NCBI RefSeq assembly: GCF_004331465.1
Contig: NZ_SJKB01000002.1
Span: 310,001-374,000 of the forward strand
DNA: 64,000 nt
Direction: 5' to 3'
DNA from: Kribbella pittospori
GTDB lineage: Bacteria; Actinomycetota; Actinomycetes; Propionibacteriales; Kribbellaceae
The translations under genes and the position numbers were made by a program. Shown here piece after piece: positions 1-8,522 of the stretch (positions within the stretch are counted from its first letter, which is position 1; the number at the start of each line of letters is the position of its first letter). Below the pieces are notes generated by a model. The model ran no database searches. It was not told the DNA's origin and was given only the letters and a program-made list of their open reading frames with translations.

Positions 1-65
1 TAGGCGCGACCCATCACCTCGACAGCGATCGCCCGCAGCGCCGGCCAGTCGACCTCCCCCGGCAC
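1..65 (-). CDS. cdd: Cytidine deaminase, N-terminal fragment running off the left edge
   Basis: Reading leftwards from a GTG at 65, the 21 complete codons give VPGEVDWPALRAIAVEVMGR followed by A, then the window ends. The VDWxxLRxxAxxxMxRAY pattern is the usual N-terminus of actinobacterial cytidine deaminase, which hydrolyses cytidine and deoxycytidine to uridine and deoxyuridine. The start lies 4 bases after the stop of the upstream permease gene, so it is the last visible gene of the nucleoside uptake operon, which supports the call. Zinc and catalytic motifs lie outside the window, so the identification rests on a short peptide plus context. Confidence 0.6.
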   Translation of the reverse strand, partial: MPGEVDWPALRAIAVEVMGRA

Positions 66-69
66 GGCG

Positions 70-1332
70 CTAACCTGCCTGACCGCGTCGATATCTCAAC
101 CCGTCGGCGGCCGGCATCCGGAGTCGCTGCGCGGCCAGCCCAAGCACCAGGAGGGTGGTCACGTACGGCGTCATCCGGGTGAAGTCGGCCGGCACCGTGT
201 CGGTGGTGAAGAACCAGACCGCGAAGCCGACCGCGATGACCAGCGAGGTCGCCGCGGCGATCTTGAGCCCACGCCGGAACTGCAGGATCGCAACGCCCAG
301 CAGGATGATCGCGACCAGGATCAGCAGTGCGTGCACGGCCTCACCACCGGCCCGGAGCTGGAGTGCGTCGGTGTAGCCGAACAGCACCGAACCCATCACC
401 AGCCCGCCGGGCCGCCAGTTGCCGAAGATCATCGCGGCCAGGCCGATATAGCCACGCCCACCGGTCTGCCCGTTCTGGTAGATCCCGGACGAGACGAGCG
501 CGATGAACGCACCACCGGCCCCGGCGATCGCACCGGACGTCAGTACGGCGATGACCTTGTACCGGTAGACGTTGACGCCCAGGCTCTCCGCCGCCACCGG
601 GCTCTCACCGCACGACCGCAGCCGGAGGCCGAACCCCGTCCGCCACAGCAGCAGCGCGCTGCCGACGATGAAGATTACCGCCAGCACCGTCATGCTCGAC
701 AGCTCGGTGGTCACGGCGGCCACGAGCGAGGCCAGGTCGGAGATGATGAACCAGTGCTTGTCCTGCAGCGTGATCATCGCATCGGAGATCCCGGGAAGGG
801 TGATCGACAGCGGGGCGTCCAGTGGTGGTGACTGGGTCGGGCCACCGCCGCGCAGGCCGGAGAACCACGTGTCGGCGAGGAAGGCGGCCGCACCCAGCGC
901 GATGATGTTGATCGCCACGCCGGACACGATGTGGTCGACGCCGAAGTACACGGTTGCGAGCGCGTGCAGCGCGGCCCCGATCAGACCGAAGACCATCGCG
1001 CCGACGATTCCCGCCCACGGGCCGTACCAGTAACCGAAGTACCCGGCGCCGATGGTGCCCAGGATCATCATGCCCTCGAGGCCGATGTTGACCACGCCCG
1101 CGCGTTCCGACCACAGACCGGCCAGCGCCGCGAGGGCGATCGGGACCGAGGCGTTGACCGTCTCGCGCATAGTCCCGGCCGAGTCGACCTCGTTGGCGCC
1201 GGTGAGCACCCGGACCGCGGAGATCAGGACCAGGCCGACCAGCAGCCAGACCCAGATGCTGATCCGCCGCCGCGGGACGAGGGCCGCGGACGGGGCTCCG
1301 GCGGGCCGGAGCTCTTCGGGAGCCATCGTCAT
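70..1332 (-). CDS. Nucleoside ABC transporter permease (second permease)
   Basis: A 420-residue polytopic membrane protein of the BPD_transp_2 family, the permease type of BMP-dependent nucleoside importers. After a cytoplasmic N-terminus of about 30 residues there are repeated hydrophobic segments and the family motif ERAGVVNIGLEGMM near residue 80, the predicted coupling region. The ATG at 1332 overlaps the TGA of the upstream permease as ATGA, indicating translational coupling; a second ATG at 1326 is possible. It should pair with the neighbouring permease to form the membrane channel. The C-terminal part carries extra hydrophobic helices beyond the shorter first permease. Confidence 0.9.
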   Translation of the reverse strand: MTMAPEELRPAGAPSAALVPRRRISIWVWLLVGLVLISAVRVLTGANEVDSAGTMRETVNASVPIALAALAGLWSERAGVVNIGLEGMMILGTIGAGYFGYWYGPWAGIVGAMVFGLIGAALHALATVYFGVDHIVSGVAINIIALGAAAFLADTWFSGLRGGGPTQSPPLDAPLSITLPGISDAMITLQDKHWFIISDLASLVAAVTTELSSMTVLAVIFIVGSALLLWRTGFGLRLRSCGESPVAAESLGVNVYRYKVIAVLTSGAIAGAGGAFIALVSSGIYQNGQTGGRGYIGLAAMIFGNWRPGGLVMGSVLFGYTDALQLRAGGEAVHALLILVAIILLGVAILQFRRGLKIAAATSLVIAVGFAVWFFTTDTVPADFTRMTPYVTTLLVLGLAAQRLRMPAADGLRYRRGQAG

Positions 1333-2438
1333 CGGGTCGCCTCCGGGGTCGCCTCGGACGGGGCCGAGGTACTGAGTTCCGCTGCCACCTGCCGCTGTTC
1401 CAGCGCGTTGCGGTACCGGCGGACCACCTCGTAGGCGATGACGACGGCGAGCACGATGATGCCCTGGCTGATCGCGACGATGTCCGGCGAGACCTGCGCG
1501 TTGATCTCGAGCAGGTTGCTCTGCTCGGTCAGGTACGAGAACAGCAGCGCACCGAACGCGATGCCGATCGGGTTGTTCCGGCCGAGCAGTGCCACCGCGA
1601 TCCCGGAGAAGCCGATACCGGCCTGGAAGGTGGTGCCGTAGCTGTGCGAGCTGCCGAACAGCAGCGGCAGCCCGATCAGCCCGGCCACCGCGCCCGAGAT
1701 CATCAACGAGACGACCACCATCCGCCGTACGTCGATGCCGCTGGCAACGGCCGCGCTGGCCGACGTGCCGGTGGCCCGCAGCGCGAAGCCGAACTTCGAC
1801 CGGTTCAGCAGGATGGCGTAACCGATCCCGCCGAGTACGGCCAGCAGGGACAGGCCGAGCAGCTCGTTCGGGGCCCCGGACAGCAACTTGATGCCGCCCA
1901 CCCAACTGTCCCGCGGGATCTCCTCGGTGGCCAGGTTGCTCCCGGTCGACACCCCGACTTTTCGGAGCAGGTACGCCGTCAGCGAGAGCGCGATCGCGTT
2001 CAGCATGATCGTCGAGATCACCTCGCTGACGCCGCGGGTGACCTTCAGTACGCCGGCGATCGAGGCCCAGATCGCGCCGACCAGCATCGCCAGGATGATG
2101 GAGACCACCACATTGATCGGTCCCGGCAACCAGCCCTGGGCGGCGAACACGGCGGCGGCGAAGACCGCGATCTGGTACTGGCCCTCGACACCGATGTTGA
2201 ACAGGTTCATCCGGAACCCGATCGCGGCCGCCAGGCCGGACAGGTACAGGATCGACGCGTTGTTCAGGATGTTGATGACGTTGCGCTCGGCCGGCGCGGA
2301 GAAGATCGTGCTCAGGAAGCCGGAGACCGAACTGCCGGCCGCCAGCAGGATCAGGCAGGTGATCAGCAGCGCGACGACGATGGCGAGTACCGGCGCGGCG
2401 AGCGCCAGCGCGATCCGGCGCAGATCGAGCTTGCCCAT
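1329..2438 (-). CDS. Nucleoside ABC transporter permease (first permease)
   Basis: A 369-residue integral membrane protein of the same BPD_transp_2 family as its downstream neighbour. It starts with a charged turn (MGKLDLRR) and a long first hydrophobic helix, then shows the family pattern GFRMNLFNIGVEGQYQ around residue 75. The ATG at 2438 sits in TGATG with the stop of the ATPase gene; a GTG three bases earlier would give GTGA overlap, and the sequence does not decide between them. It would form the heterodimeric permease with the product of 70-1332. Acidic/alanine-rich C-terminal tail (about residues 350-369) is probably cytoplasmic. Confidence 0.9.
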   Translation of the reverse strand: MGKLDLRRIALALAAPVLAIVVALLITCLILLAAGSSVSGFLSTIFSAPAERNVINILNNASILYLSGLAAAIGFRMNLFNIGVEGQYQIAVFAAAVFAAQGWLPGPINVVVSIILAMLVGAIWASIAGVLKVTRGVSEVISTIMLNAIALSLTAYLLRKVGVSTGSNLATEEIPRDSWVGGIKLLSGAPNELLGLSLLAVLGGIGYAILLNRSKFGFALRATGTSASAAVASGIDVRRMVVVSLMISGAVAGLIGLPLLFGSSHSYGTTFQAGIGFSGIAVALLGRNNPIGIAFGALLFSYLTEQSNLLEINAQVSPDIVAISQGIIVLAVVIAYEVVRRYRNALEQRQVAAELSTSAPSEATPEATR

Positions 2439-3949
2439 CACTCCTCTTCTCCGGCACCGGTCATCGCCGAGCCGAGCTGCTCCGGGGTGACCGTGTCAGG
2501 GTCGAATTCGCCGACCAGCCGGCCGCGCAGGATGACCTCGATCTGGTCCGACAGGCCGATCAGCTCGTCCAGGTCGGCGGAGATCAGCAACACGGCCAGC
2601 CCCTGCCGGCGGGCGTCGCGGATGTGGTCCCAGATCGCGGCCTGCGCGCCGACGTCCACGCCCCGGGTCGGGTGGGATGCGATCAGCAGGACCGGGTCGC
2701 CACTCATCTCCCGGCCGACGATGAACTTCTGCTGGTTACCGCCGGACAGTGCCCGTGCGGTGGTCTCGATCGACGGCGTCCGGACGTCGAATTGGTCGAC
2801 GATGCGCTGACTGTCCTTGCGCGCGCCGGCCTTGTTGATCCACGGTCCGCGCACGGTCGGCGGACGGTCCTGGTGACCGAGGATCCGGTTCTCCCAGAGC
2901 GGGAAGTCGAGCAGCAGGCCGTGCCGGTGCCGGTCTTCGGGGATGTACCCGATGCCCGCGTTGCGGCGGGCCGCGGTGGACCAGTCGGTGATGTCCTCGG
3001 TTCCCAGCCGGACCCGGCCCGAGGTGGGCGGCCGGATGCCCATCACCAGCTCGACCAGTTCGGTCTGACCGTTGCCCTCGACACCGGCGATGCCGAGCAC
3101 CTCGCCACGGTGGATGCGCAACGACACGTCGTCCAGCAGGTTCCGCTCCCCGGCACCGGCCAGGGTCACGTTCTCGACCTCGAGCTGAACGTCGTCGGTG
3201 ACCGTCGACTCCTCGGTGCTGGGTGAAGGCAGCTCCGAGCCCACCATCAGCTCCGCCAACTGGCGCGCGGTCACGTCTTTCGGCTGGACGGCGGCCACCG
3301 TGGTGCCGCGTCGCATCACCGTCACGTCGTCGGCGACCGCAAGTACCTCGTCCAGCTTGTGCGAGATGAACAGCAGCGTGTAGCCCTGGGCCTTCAGCTC
3401 GCGCAGGTTGCCGAACAGTGCGTCGACCTCCTGCGGCACCAGGACGGCGGTCGGCTCGTCCAGGATGATGATCTTCGCGCCGCGGTACAGGACCTTGAGG
3501 ATCTCGATCCGTTGCCGCTGGCCCACACCGAGGTCCTCGACCAGGTGGTCGGGCGACAGACCGAAGCCGTAGGAGCCGGACAGTTCGTTGATCTTGGCCC
3601 GGGCCTTGTCGCCGATCCCGTACAGCTTCTCGGCGCCGAGGACAACGTTCTCCAGCACGGTCAGGTTGTCGGCCAGCATGAAGTGCTGGAACACCATCCC
3701 GACACCGTGCTGGATGGCATCGGCCGGCGAGTGCAGCACGATCTCGTCGCCGCCGATCTCGATCGTGCCCTCGTCCGGCTTCTGCACGCCGTACAGGATC
3801 TTCATCAACGTCGACTTGCCGGCGCCGTTCTCGCCCACCAGGGCGTGCACCGTGCCGGTCCGGACCTCGATGTCGACGTCGTGATTGGCCACCACACCGG
3901 GAAAACTCTTGCCGATTCCCCTCAGCCGGACGGCCATCGTCTGAGTCAT
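2438..3949 (-). CDS. Nucleoside ABC transporter ATPase with two fused ATP-binding domains
   Basis: 503 residues with two tandem ABC domains, the arrangement of sugar/nucleoside importers of the RbsA/NupA type. The first domain has Walker A GENGAGKST near residue 38, the signature-like VGQRQRIE and Walker B IIILDEPTA. The second has a degenerate Walker A (GVEGNGQTE), a full signature LSGGNQQK and an altered Walker B in LLIASHPTRGVD, where the catalytic acidic residue is missing. This asymmetry is usual in the family, so one of the two sites is probably weak or inactive. It follows the lipoprotein gene after a 116-base gap that holds two hairpins. Confidence 0.93.
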   Translation of the reverse strand: MTQTMAVRLRGIGKSFPGVVANHDVDIEVRTGTVHALVGENGAGKSTLMKILYGVQKPDEGTIEIGGDEIVLHSPADAIQHGVGMVFQHFMLADNLTVLENVVLGAEKLYGIGDKARAKINELSGSYGFGLSPDHLVEDLGVGQRQRIEILKVLYRGAKIIILDEPTAVLVPQEVDALFGNLRELKAQGYTLLFISHKLDEVLAVADDVTVMRRGTTVAAVQPKDVTARQLAELMVGSELPSPSTEESTVTDDVQLEVENVTLAGAGERNLLDDVSLRIHRGEVLGIAGVEGNGQTELVELVMGIRPPTSGRVRLGTEDITDWSTAARRNAGIGYIPEDRHRHGLLLDFPLWENRILGHQDRPPTVRGPWINKAGARKDSQRIVDQFDVRTPSIETTARALSGGNQQKFIVGREMSGDPVLLIASHPTRGVDVGAQAAIWDHIRDARRQGLAVLLISADLDELIGLSDQIEVILRGRLVGEFDPDTVTPEQLGSAMTGAGEEE

Positions 3950-3980
3950 GGTGTCGATGTCACACGCTCCCAGGTCTTGC

Positions 3981-4056
3981 GGCGACCTCGTTGTCGCCGG
4001 GACGAGCCTCGGGCCCGGGCCGCAACGCTACCGCGTCATCGGCCCGAGCCCGAGGG
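3981..4056 (-). terminator. Intercistronic double hairpin between bmp and ATPase genes
   Basis: Two stem-loops lie in the gap between the binding protein and the ATPase: a 7-bp stem CGGCGAC/GTCGCCG (3981-4000) and a 15-bp stem with one mismatch formed by 4008-4022 and 4042-4056 with a 19-base loop. No T-run follows. Such a structure behind a substrate-binding protein gene commonly stabilises the upstream mRNA or lowers read-through, giving more binding protein than ATPase; that role here is inferred. Confidence 0.6.
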
Positions 4057-4065
4057 TTTCACTCG

Positions 4066-5124
4066 TCAGAGTTTCGACGGTGCAGTCAGCTCGCCGGAGA
4101 CCAGCTTCGCCTTGTACTCGTCGATCTTCGCGGTCACGTCGTCGAGGAAGCCACCGCTGGTCGCGTACCCGACACCGTCGCGCTTGATGTCGTACAGGTC
4201 GTAGCCGGCCTTGGTGGTGCCGTCCTTGAACGCCTTCACGAAGTCGAAGACGGCCACGTCGACCTTCTTCAGCGACGACGTCAGGATGTGCTTCTGCTGC
4301 TCGGGCGTCGCGGTCTGGTACTGGTCGGAGTCGACGCCGATCGCCCAGATGCCGTCCGGCTTCGTTCCGACGACGTCGAACAGGCCGCCACCGGACAGGC
4401 CGGAGGCGTGGAAGACGATGTCCGCACCGCCGTCGTACAGCGCGGTGGCCGCGGTCTTGGCACCCGGCGGGTTCGCGAACGCCTTCGCGTCACCGGTGTC
4501 GGAAAGCCACTTCATGTCGAGCTTGATGCTCGGGTCGACGGCTGCCAGCCCGGCCTTGAAGCCGGCCGCGAACGGGTCGATGATCGGGCCCCGCACGCCG
4601 CCGATGAAGCCGACCTTCTTGGTCTTGGTCTTCAGGCCCGCGGCGACACCGACCAGGAACGAGCCCTGCTCGACCGAGAACACCAGGTTGGTGATGTTCG
4701 GACCCTCGGCGAACCCGTCGACGACCGCGAACTTGACGTTCGGGTACTCCTTGGCGACCTTGTTCACCTCTTCGGTGTAGACGAAGCCCACCGCCACGAC
4801 CGGGTTGAAGCCGGCCTCGGCCAGCGTGCGCAGCCGCTCCTCCTTCGCGGAGTCCGGCTCCTGCGCCGCGGCCTCGGACTCCTCGCAGGTGGCGTCCAGC
4901 TCGTCCAGGGACTTCTTCACACCCGCCGCGGCAAGGTCGTTGAAGGAGTGGTCGCCGCGGCCGCCGATGTCGTACGCCAGCCCGACCTTGGGTCCCGCCC
5001 CCGACTTGTCGGCGCACAGCTCGTCGCTGGTGGCAGCACCACCGGTGTCTTCCTTCTTCGCGCAGCCCGCCACCAACAGCGCCACGGTGACGGCGAGCGC
5101 CGCCAGCTTCGTCGTGTGCCGCAA
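4066..5124 (-). CDS. BMP-family nucleoside-binding lipoprotein
   Basis: 352 residues. The N-terminus is a lipoprotein signal peptide: positively charged MRHTTK, a hydrophobic core, and lipobox LVAGC with the lipidated cysteine at residue 21. The mature part matches the BMP/PnrA family of periplasmic-binding-protein fold, for example GLAYDIGGRGDHSFNDLA near residue 50 and repeated VGFIGG/VGVAAG segments. It should capture nucleosides outside the membrane and deliver them to the two permeases. The start codon is TTG at 5124, chosen because AGGAGG lies five bases upstream and the signal peptide begins there. First gene of the operon; it faces the amidohydrolase gene divergently. Confidence 0.92.
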   Translation of the reverse strand: MRHTTKLAALAVTVALLVAGCAKKEDTGGAATSDELCADKSGAGPKVGLAYDIGGRGDHSFNDLAAAGVKKSLDELDATCEESEAAAQEPDSAKEERLRTLAEAGFNPVVAVGFVYTEEVNKVAKEYPNVKFAVVDGFAEGPNITNLVFSVEQGSFLVGVAAGLKTKTKKVGFIGGVRGPIIDPFAAGFKAGLAAVDPSIKLDMKWLSDTGDAKAFANPPGAKTAATALYDGGADIVFHASGLSGGGLFDVVGTKPDGIWAIGVDSDQYQTATPEQQKHILTSSLKKVDVAVFDFVKAFKDGTTKAGYDLYDIKRDGVGYATSGGFLDDVTAKIDEYKAKLVSGELTAPSKL

Positions 5125-5201
5125 GATGCCTCCTCGATCCCTGATCGCCCCGTGCAGGCGTTCGCAGCGAAACGATAGACCCGGCGAGACCCCCCAGCCA
5201 C

Positions 5202-5214
5202 TGACGATGCGTCA
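5202..5214. promoter_or_regulatory. Small palindrome in the bmp/amidohydrolase divergent promoter region
   Basis: TGACGATGCGTCA is a 5-3-5 perfect inverted repeat about 80 bases upstream of the bmp start in the 233-base divergent gap. It has the size of a regulator half-site pair. No regulator is encoded next to it and no firm -10/-35 pair was found nearby, so this is only a candidate operator. The rest of the gap shows nothing else I recognise. Confidence 0.25.
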
Positions 5215-5357
5215 CTGAAATGCTCGTTACTCAATCGTAGTTTCGGCTGTGACGCTCAGCCAGAACGCCGACGCGGCGGGTGAGGTGGCGCTGACCGGAT
5301 CGGTCCGGTGCCCGAGCCCGGGCCGTTGTTCCGCCGCTGCGATGCGAGAATTCCCCA

Positions 5358-6545
5358 ATGACCATTTCGCAGCAGCTGCTGCTCAGCGACCTGCAGAGCC
5401 GTGTCGCGGCGGTCCGGGACGAGATCGTGACCGTGCGTCGCGACCTGCACGCGCATCCGGAGCTCGGCTGGCACGAGGTGCGGACCACCGAGCTGATCCG
5501 GCAGCGGCTGGTGGCGGCCGGCCTGTCACCGCAGGTGCTGCCGACGGGCACCGGTCTGATCTGCGACATCGGCTCCGGTGACACCTGTGTGGCGCTCCGC
5601 GCCGATATCGACGCCCTGCCGGTGACGGAGGGTGTCGATTCCCCTTTTCGGTCGACGTACGAAGGCGTGGCCCACGCCTGCGGTCACGACGTCCACACCG
5701 CGATCCTGATCGGCGCCGCCGAGGTGCTCGGGCGGATGTCGGCCGACGGGCTGCTGGACCGTCGCGTCCGGCTGATCTTCGAGCCGGCTGAGGAGGTGAT
5801 GCCGGGCGGCGCGCTCGGTGTGATCGCGGCCGGCGGCATGGAAGGCGTACGGCGCATCTACGGCCTGCACTGTGATCCCCGGTTGCCGGTCGGGCAGGTC
5901 GGCCTGCGGGTCGGCGCGCTGACCGCGGCAGCGGACCGTGTCCTGGTGCGGGTGACCGGCGACGGCGGTCACACCTCCCGGCCGCACCTCACTGGCGATC
6001 TGGTCTACGCCTTGTCCACCCTTGTCACCGAGCTGCCGGCCGCGTTGTCGCGCCGGGTCGACCCGCGGGCCGGCCTGTCGATGGTCTGGGGCCGGATCAC
6101 CGCCGGCTCGGCCGCGAACGCCATACCGTCCCGCGGTGAGGCCGAGGGCACCGTGCGATGCCTGGACGTCAGCGCCTGGAAGTTGGCCGCCGACCTGATC
6201 CCCATCCTGGCCGAGCAGTTGATCGCTCCGTACGGCGTCGAGGTCAGTACCGAGGTGACGCACGGCGTACCCCCGGTCATGAACGATGCGGAGGCGATCG
6301 CGGTGTTCCAGCGCGCGGTCAGCGAGGCGATCACGCCCGACGCAGTGGCCGCGACCGATCAGAGCCTGGGCGGCGAGGACTTCGCCTGGTACCTCGAGCA
6401 CGTTCCAGGCGCGATGGCGCGGCTGGGCGTCCGTCCCCTGGGTGTGGACGCGGCCGCCGACCTGCACACGCCCGGCTTCTCCCCGGACGAGGACGCCATC
6501 ACCGTCGGGATGACGGTTCTGGCGTCCTGCGCCCTACTGGACTAG
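5358..6545 (+). CDS. M20D-family amidohydrolase / peptidase
   Basis: 395 residues, normal length for M20D metal-dependent amidohydrolases (hippuricase, N-acyl-amino-acid or IAA-conjugate hydrolases). Visible motifs: HAHPELGWHE near residue 31, ALRADIDALPV, metal ligands in ACGHDVHTA near 105, the acid pair in FEPAEEVMPGG near 138, GLHCDP near 172 and the C-terminal LGGEDFAWY. The middle insert (about 180-290) is the dimerisation domain. It should remove an acyl group from an amidated substrate in the cytoplasm; the substrate cannot be read from sequence. Only a weak purine stretch precedes the ATG. It stops with TAG inside the left arm of a long palindromic repeat. Confidence 0.9.
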   Translation: MTISQQLLLSDLQSRVAAVRDEIVTVRRDLHAHPELGWHEVRTTELIRQRLVAAGLSPQVLPTGTGLICDIGSGDTCVALRADIDALPVTEGVDSPFRSTYEGVAHACGHDVHTAILIGAAEVLGRMSADGLLDRRVRLIFEPAEEVMPGGALGVIAAGGMEGVRRIYGLHCDPRLPVGQVGLRVGALTAAADRVLVRVTGDGGHTSRPHLTGDLVYALSTLVTELPAALSRRVDPRAGLSMVWGRITAGSAANAIPSRGEAEGTVRCLDVSAWKLAADLIPILAEQLIAPYGVEVSTEVTHGVPPVMNDAEAIAVFQRAVSEAITPDAVAATDQSLGGEDFAWYLEHVPGAMARLGVRPLGVDAAADLHTPGFSPDEDAITVGMTVLASCALLD

Positions 6546-6709
6546 GGCGTGTCTCCCGATCCCACGCCGTAGCGAGCAGGTGCTCGGCGGAGTGCCTCGG
6601 TGAGCTGGAGTGGAGGGTTCGATGTGGTTTCATCGTGCCCTTCGCTCCAGCTCAGCGAGGTGCCCGCCGAGTGCCGCGCAGTAGGCGTGGGATGGGGAGA
6701 CACGCCCTA
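6543..6709. repeat. Long palindromic element, family A, copy 1
   Basis: The outer arms 6543-6555 and 6697-6709 pair perfectly (TAGGGCGTGTCTC with GAGACACGCCCTA) and pairing continues inwards with bulges to an apical stem CGATG-TGGTTT-CATCG at 6620-6635. Blocks 6565-6587 (23 bases) and 6667-6687 (21 bases) are identical to blocks in the second copy at 42427-42592. The left block can alternatively form a local hairpin CGAGC-AGGT-GCTCG. The left arm contains the TAG stop of the amidohydrolase gene, and the right arm ends 5 bases before the stop of the convergent gene. It may serve as a bidirectional terminator, structured RNA or miniature mobile element. Confidence 0.85.
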
Positions 6710-6714
6710 CAGGG

Positions 6715-7725
6715 TCAGCGGTTCGGGACCTGGACCTCGACGACCGGGACGTTGACGGTGGTCGAGTGGTAGACCTCGGGCAGCGCTGCGCCGGTGCCGT
6801 CGTTGCCGGACCAGGTGCCGCCCCAGGTGGTGCTGGCGGTCACCGGCCAGCCGGCGCTCGACCGGTCGAACGAGATCGTGCAGGCCGAACCCTCCGAGGC
6901 GCCCGCGCCGTACGCGTACTTGGCCTGGTTGACCGAGCACGAGGTGGAGCCGGCCGGCGAGGTAAAGGCGACACCGTTGCTCTGCGCGTCCAGCGTCACC
7001 GTCGTGTTCCCGGCGGTGGCCGTCAGGTGCAGCTTGCCGTCGTCGGCGAGCGCGGTCGCCGGGTTGGTCACCCAGAACCAGGTCGGTACGTTCACCAGCG
7101 TGGCGCCGCCGTTCGCGCTGACCTTCGGGTTGCGGTCGATCGCCGGGTCGGTCAGCCCCTGCTGGGCGAAGTCCCACAGCGAGGTCGCGAGGTCCTCCGG
7201 GGCGACGTACGGCTCCGGCTCCTGGCCCTGGATGAACGCGGCGTAGCCGATGCCGATCTCGGTGCCGTAGTAGTTGCCGCCGGACTTGGTGTACCCCTCG
7301 TCGACACCGTTGTGGCCCTCCTGGCAGCGCAGGCTGTACCAGCGGTACTTCGTCCCGTTCTTCGCCGCCTCCGTCACCCGCTTCACCTCGTCGGCGTCCG
7401 GCATCGACAGCCGGCCCGCCGCGGCGTGCCCACTCAGCAGCGGGATCGACTCGTCGTAGAACTTCTGGAAGCCCTCGGGCGTGGTCGCGTCGTTGCCGCC
7501 GATGTCGGGGTTGTACAGCTCCCACCAGCAGGTCGGCGCGACGGCGAGCGACGTACCGCCGCTCTGCACCACGGCACCGGAGTCGCTGGTGATCGTGACG
7601 CTGACGGAGATCTTGTAGCCACCGTCACCGGACTGCTCGAGTCCACCGCCGGCATGCGCCGGCGCGGCCGTGACCGCCGCCGCAGCAAGTCCCGCCAGGG
7701 CGGTGGCGATTACTGTGCGCTTCAT
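6715..7725 (-). CDS. Secreted protein of unknown function
   Basis: 336 residues with a clear Sec signal peptide: MKRTVIATALAGLAAAAVTAAPAHA, predicted cleavage after APAHA. The mature part is rich in aromatic, threonine and glycine residues, has at least five cysteines (pairs such as CWW near residue 67 and the SCSVNQ and ACTISF pair near the end) that probably form disulfides, and ends in a beta-rich region typical of an Ig-like or jelly-roll fold. No catalytic motif is recognisable. A GGGGAG ribosome-binding site precedes the ATG. It is transcribed alone towards the palindromic element. I do not recognise the family beyond its occurrence as a secreted actinobacterial protein. Confidence 0.75.
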   Translation of the reverse strand: MKRTVIATALAGLAAAAVTAAPAHAGGGLEQSGDGGYKISVSVTITSDSGAVVQSGGTSLAVAPTCWWELYNPDIGGNDATTPEGFQKFYDESIPLLSGHAAAGRLSMPDADEVKRVTEAAKNGTKYRWYSLRCQEGHNGVDEGYTKSGGNYYGTEIGIGYAAFIQGQEPEPYVAPEDLATSLWDFAQQGLTDPAIDRNPKVSANGGATLVNVPTWFWVTNPATALADDGKLHLTATAGNTTVTLDAQSNGVAFTSPAGSTSCSVNQAKYAYGAGASEGSACTISFDRSSAGWPVTASTTWGGTWSGNDGTGAALPEVYHSTTVNVPVVEVQVPNR

Positions 7726-7804
7726 GGTGGCTACTCCCCAGGTCTGGTCGTACCAACTCTATCGAGACGTGGACTCAGACGTTCTATGACGCGGTTCGGT
7801 TGCG

Positions 7805-8437
7805 TCAATGGCAGGGGCTGTCGCCACCGAACTTGATCGTCTTGACCAGCCAGACCTTGCCGCCGCCCAGTTGGAGCGTGCTGGTGATGTTGTAGAAGGG
7901 CTTCGGCGCGCTGAGCGGCTTGCCCTTCGCATCCACATCGACCGTGGTGTTCACCATGCACGAGGTCAGCGTCGCGGCCGACCCGCGCGCGGTCACCTTG
8001 GGAACGTCCACCCACACCTCGCCGACCGTGTGCTGGCCGCGACTGCGCAGCCCGGCGACGTCGGAGCGAACGGCGTTCAGCGCGTCGCCGGTCGCCGTCT
8101 TGCCCAGCGCGTCGAGATCGACCTGGACCTTGTGGTACGCCGTCAGCCGGACCTCGATGTACTTGATGAACGCGTCCGCGGCCGCCTTGTCCGAGGTCGA
8201 CGCGGCCACGACCTTGCGCCGGTGCACCGCGATCGTGTTCGGCGGCCCGCCGCTCGAAGACCCTGTCGTCGGGGAAGCAGTCGTCTCTCCCGGAGTCGTA
8301 CTCGCGCTGGTCGGCTGCCCGCTCGACTCCGGCCCCAAGGTCGGCAGACCACCGCCCTCGTCGTCGCCAGGGCCGCAACCGGCGGACACCAGCAGACCCA
8401 GCACCACCCCGACGACCGCCATACCTCGACGCCCCAT
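7805..8437 (-). CDS. Putative lipoprotein of unknown function
   Basis: 210 residues. The start at 8437 is preferred over the in-frame one at 8470 because GAGAGGGG lies upstream and it gives a proper lipoprotein signal: MGRRGMAVVGVVLGLLVSAGC with the cysteine at residue 21. Residues 22-65 are a flexible Ser/Thr/Gly/Pro linker. The remaining domain (about 70-210) has alpha-helical character at first (DKAAADAFIKYIEVRLTAY) and then beta strands including SCMVNTTVDVDAKGK, and resembles small extracytoplasmic domains without a named function. Two cysteines (SCMVN and the penultimate SPCH) may form a disulfide. It should be anchored to the outer face of the membrane. Confidence 0.75.
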   Translation of the reverse strand: MGRRGMAVVGVVLGLLVSAGCGPGDDEGGGLPTLGPESSGQPTSASTTPGETTASPTTGSSSGGPPNTIAVHRRKVVAASTSDKAAADAFIKYIEVRLTAYHKVQVDLDALGKTATGDALNAVRSDVAGLRSRGQHTVGEVWVDVPKVTARGSAATLTSCMVNTTVDVDAKGKPLSAPKPFYNITSTLQLGGGKVWLVKTIKFGGDSPCH

Positions 8438-8459
8438 CGCCAACCCCTCTCGACCCGCA

Positions 8460-8490
8460 GGTCCGCTCAACGCTAGCGTTCGAGCGGACC
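8460..8490. terminator. 31-base near-perfect palindrome after the mutase gene
   Basis: GGTCCGCTC (8460-8468) and GAGCGGACC (8482-8490) flank AACGCTAGCGTTC, itself almost self-complementary, so nearly the whole 31 bases pair. It lies 27 bases downstream of the mutase stop and upstream of the lipoprotein gene on the same strand, the position of a terminator for the mutase transcript. There is no T-run, as often in this group. Confidence 0.6.
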
Positions 8491-8496
8491 ATATCG

Positions 8497-8522
8497 GCTC
8501 GGGTCAGAAGCTCGGGTCAGAA
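8497..8522. repeat. Tandem 13-base duplication spanning the mutase stop codon
   Basis: GCTCGGGTCAGAA occurs twice in direct succession (8497-8509 and 8510-8522). On the coding strand each unit reads TTC TGA followed by CCCGAGC, so the last sense codon and the stop of the mutase gene are duplicated exactly. A similar stop-spanning duplication occurs at 20336-20390. Confidence 0.9.
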
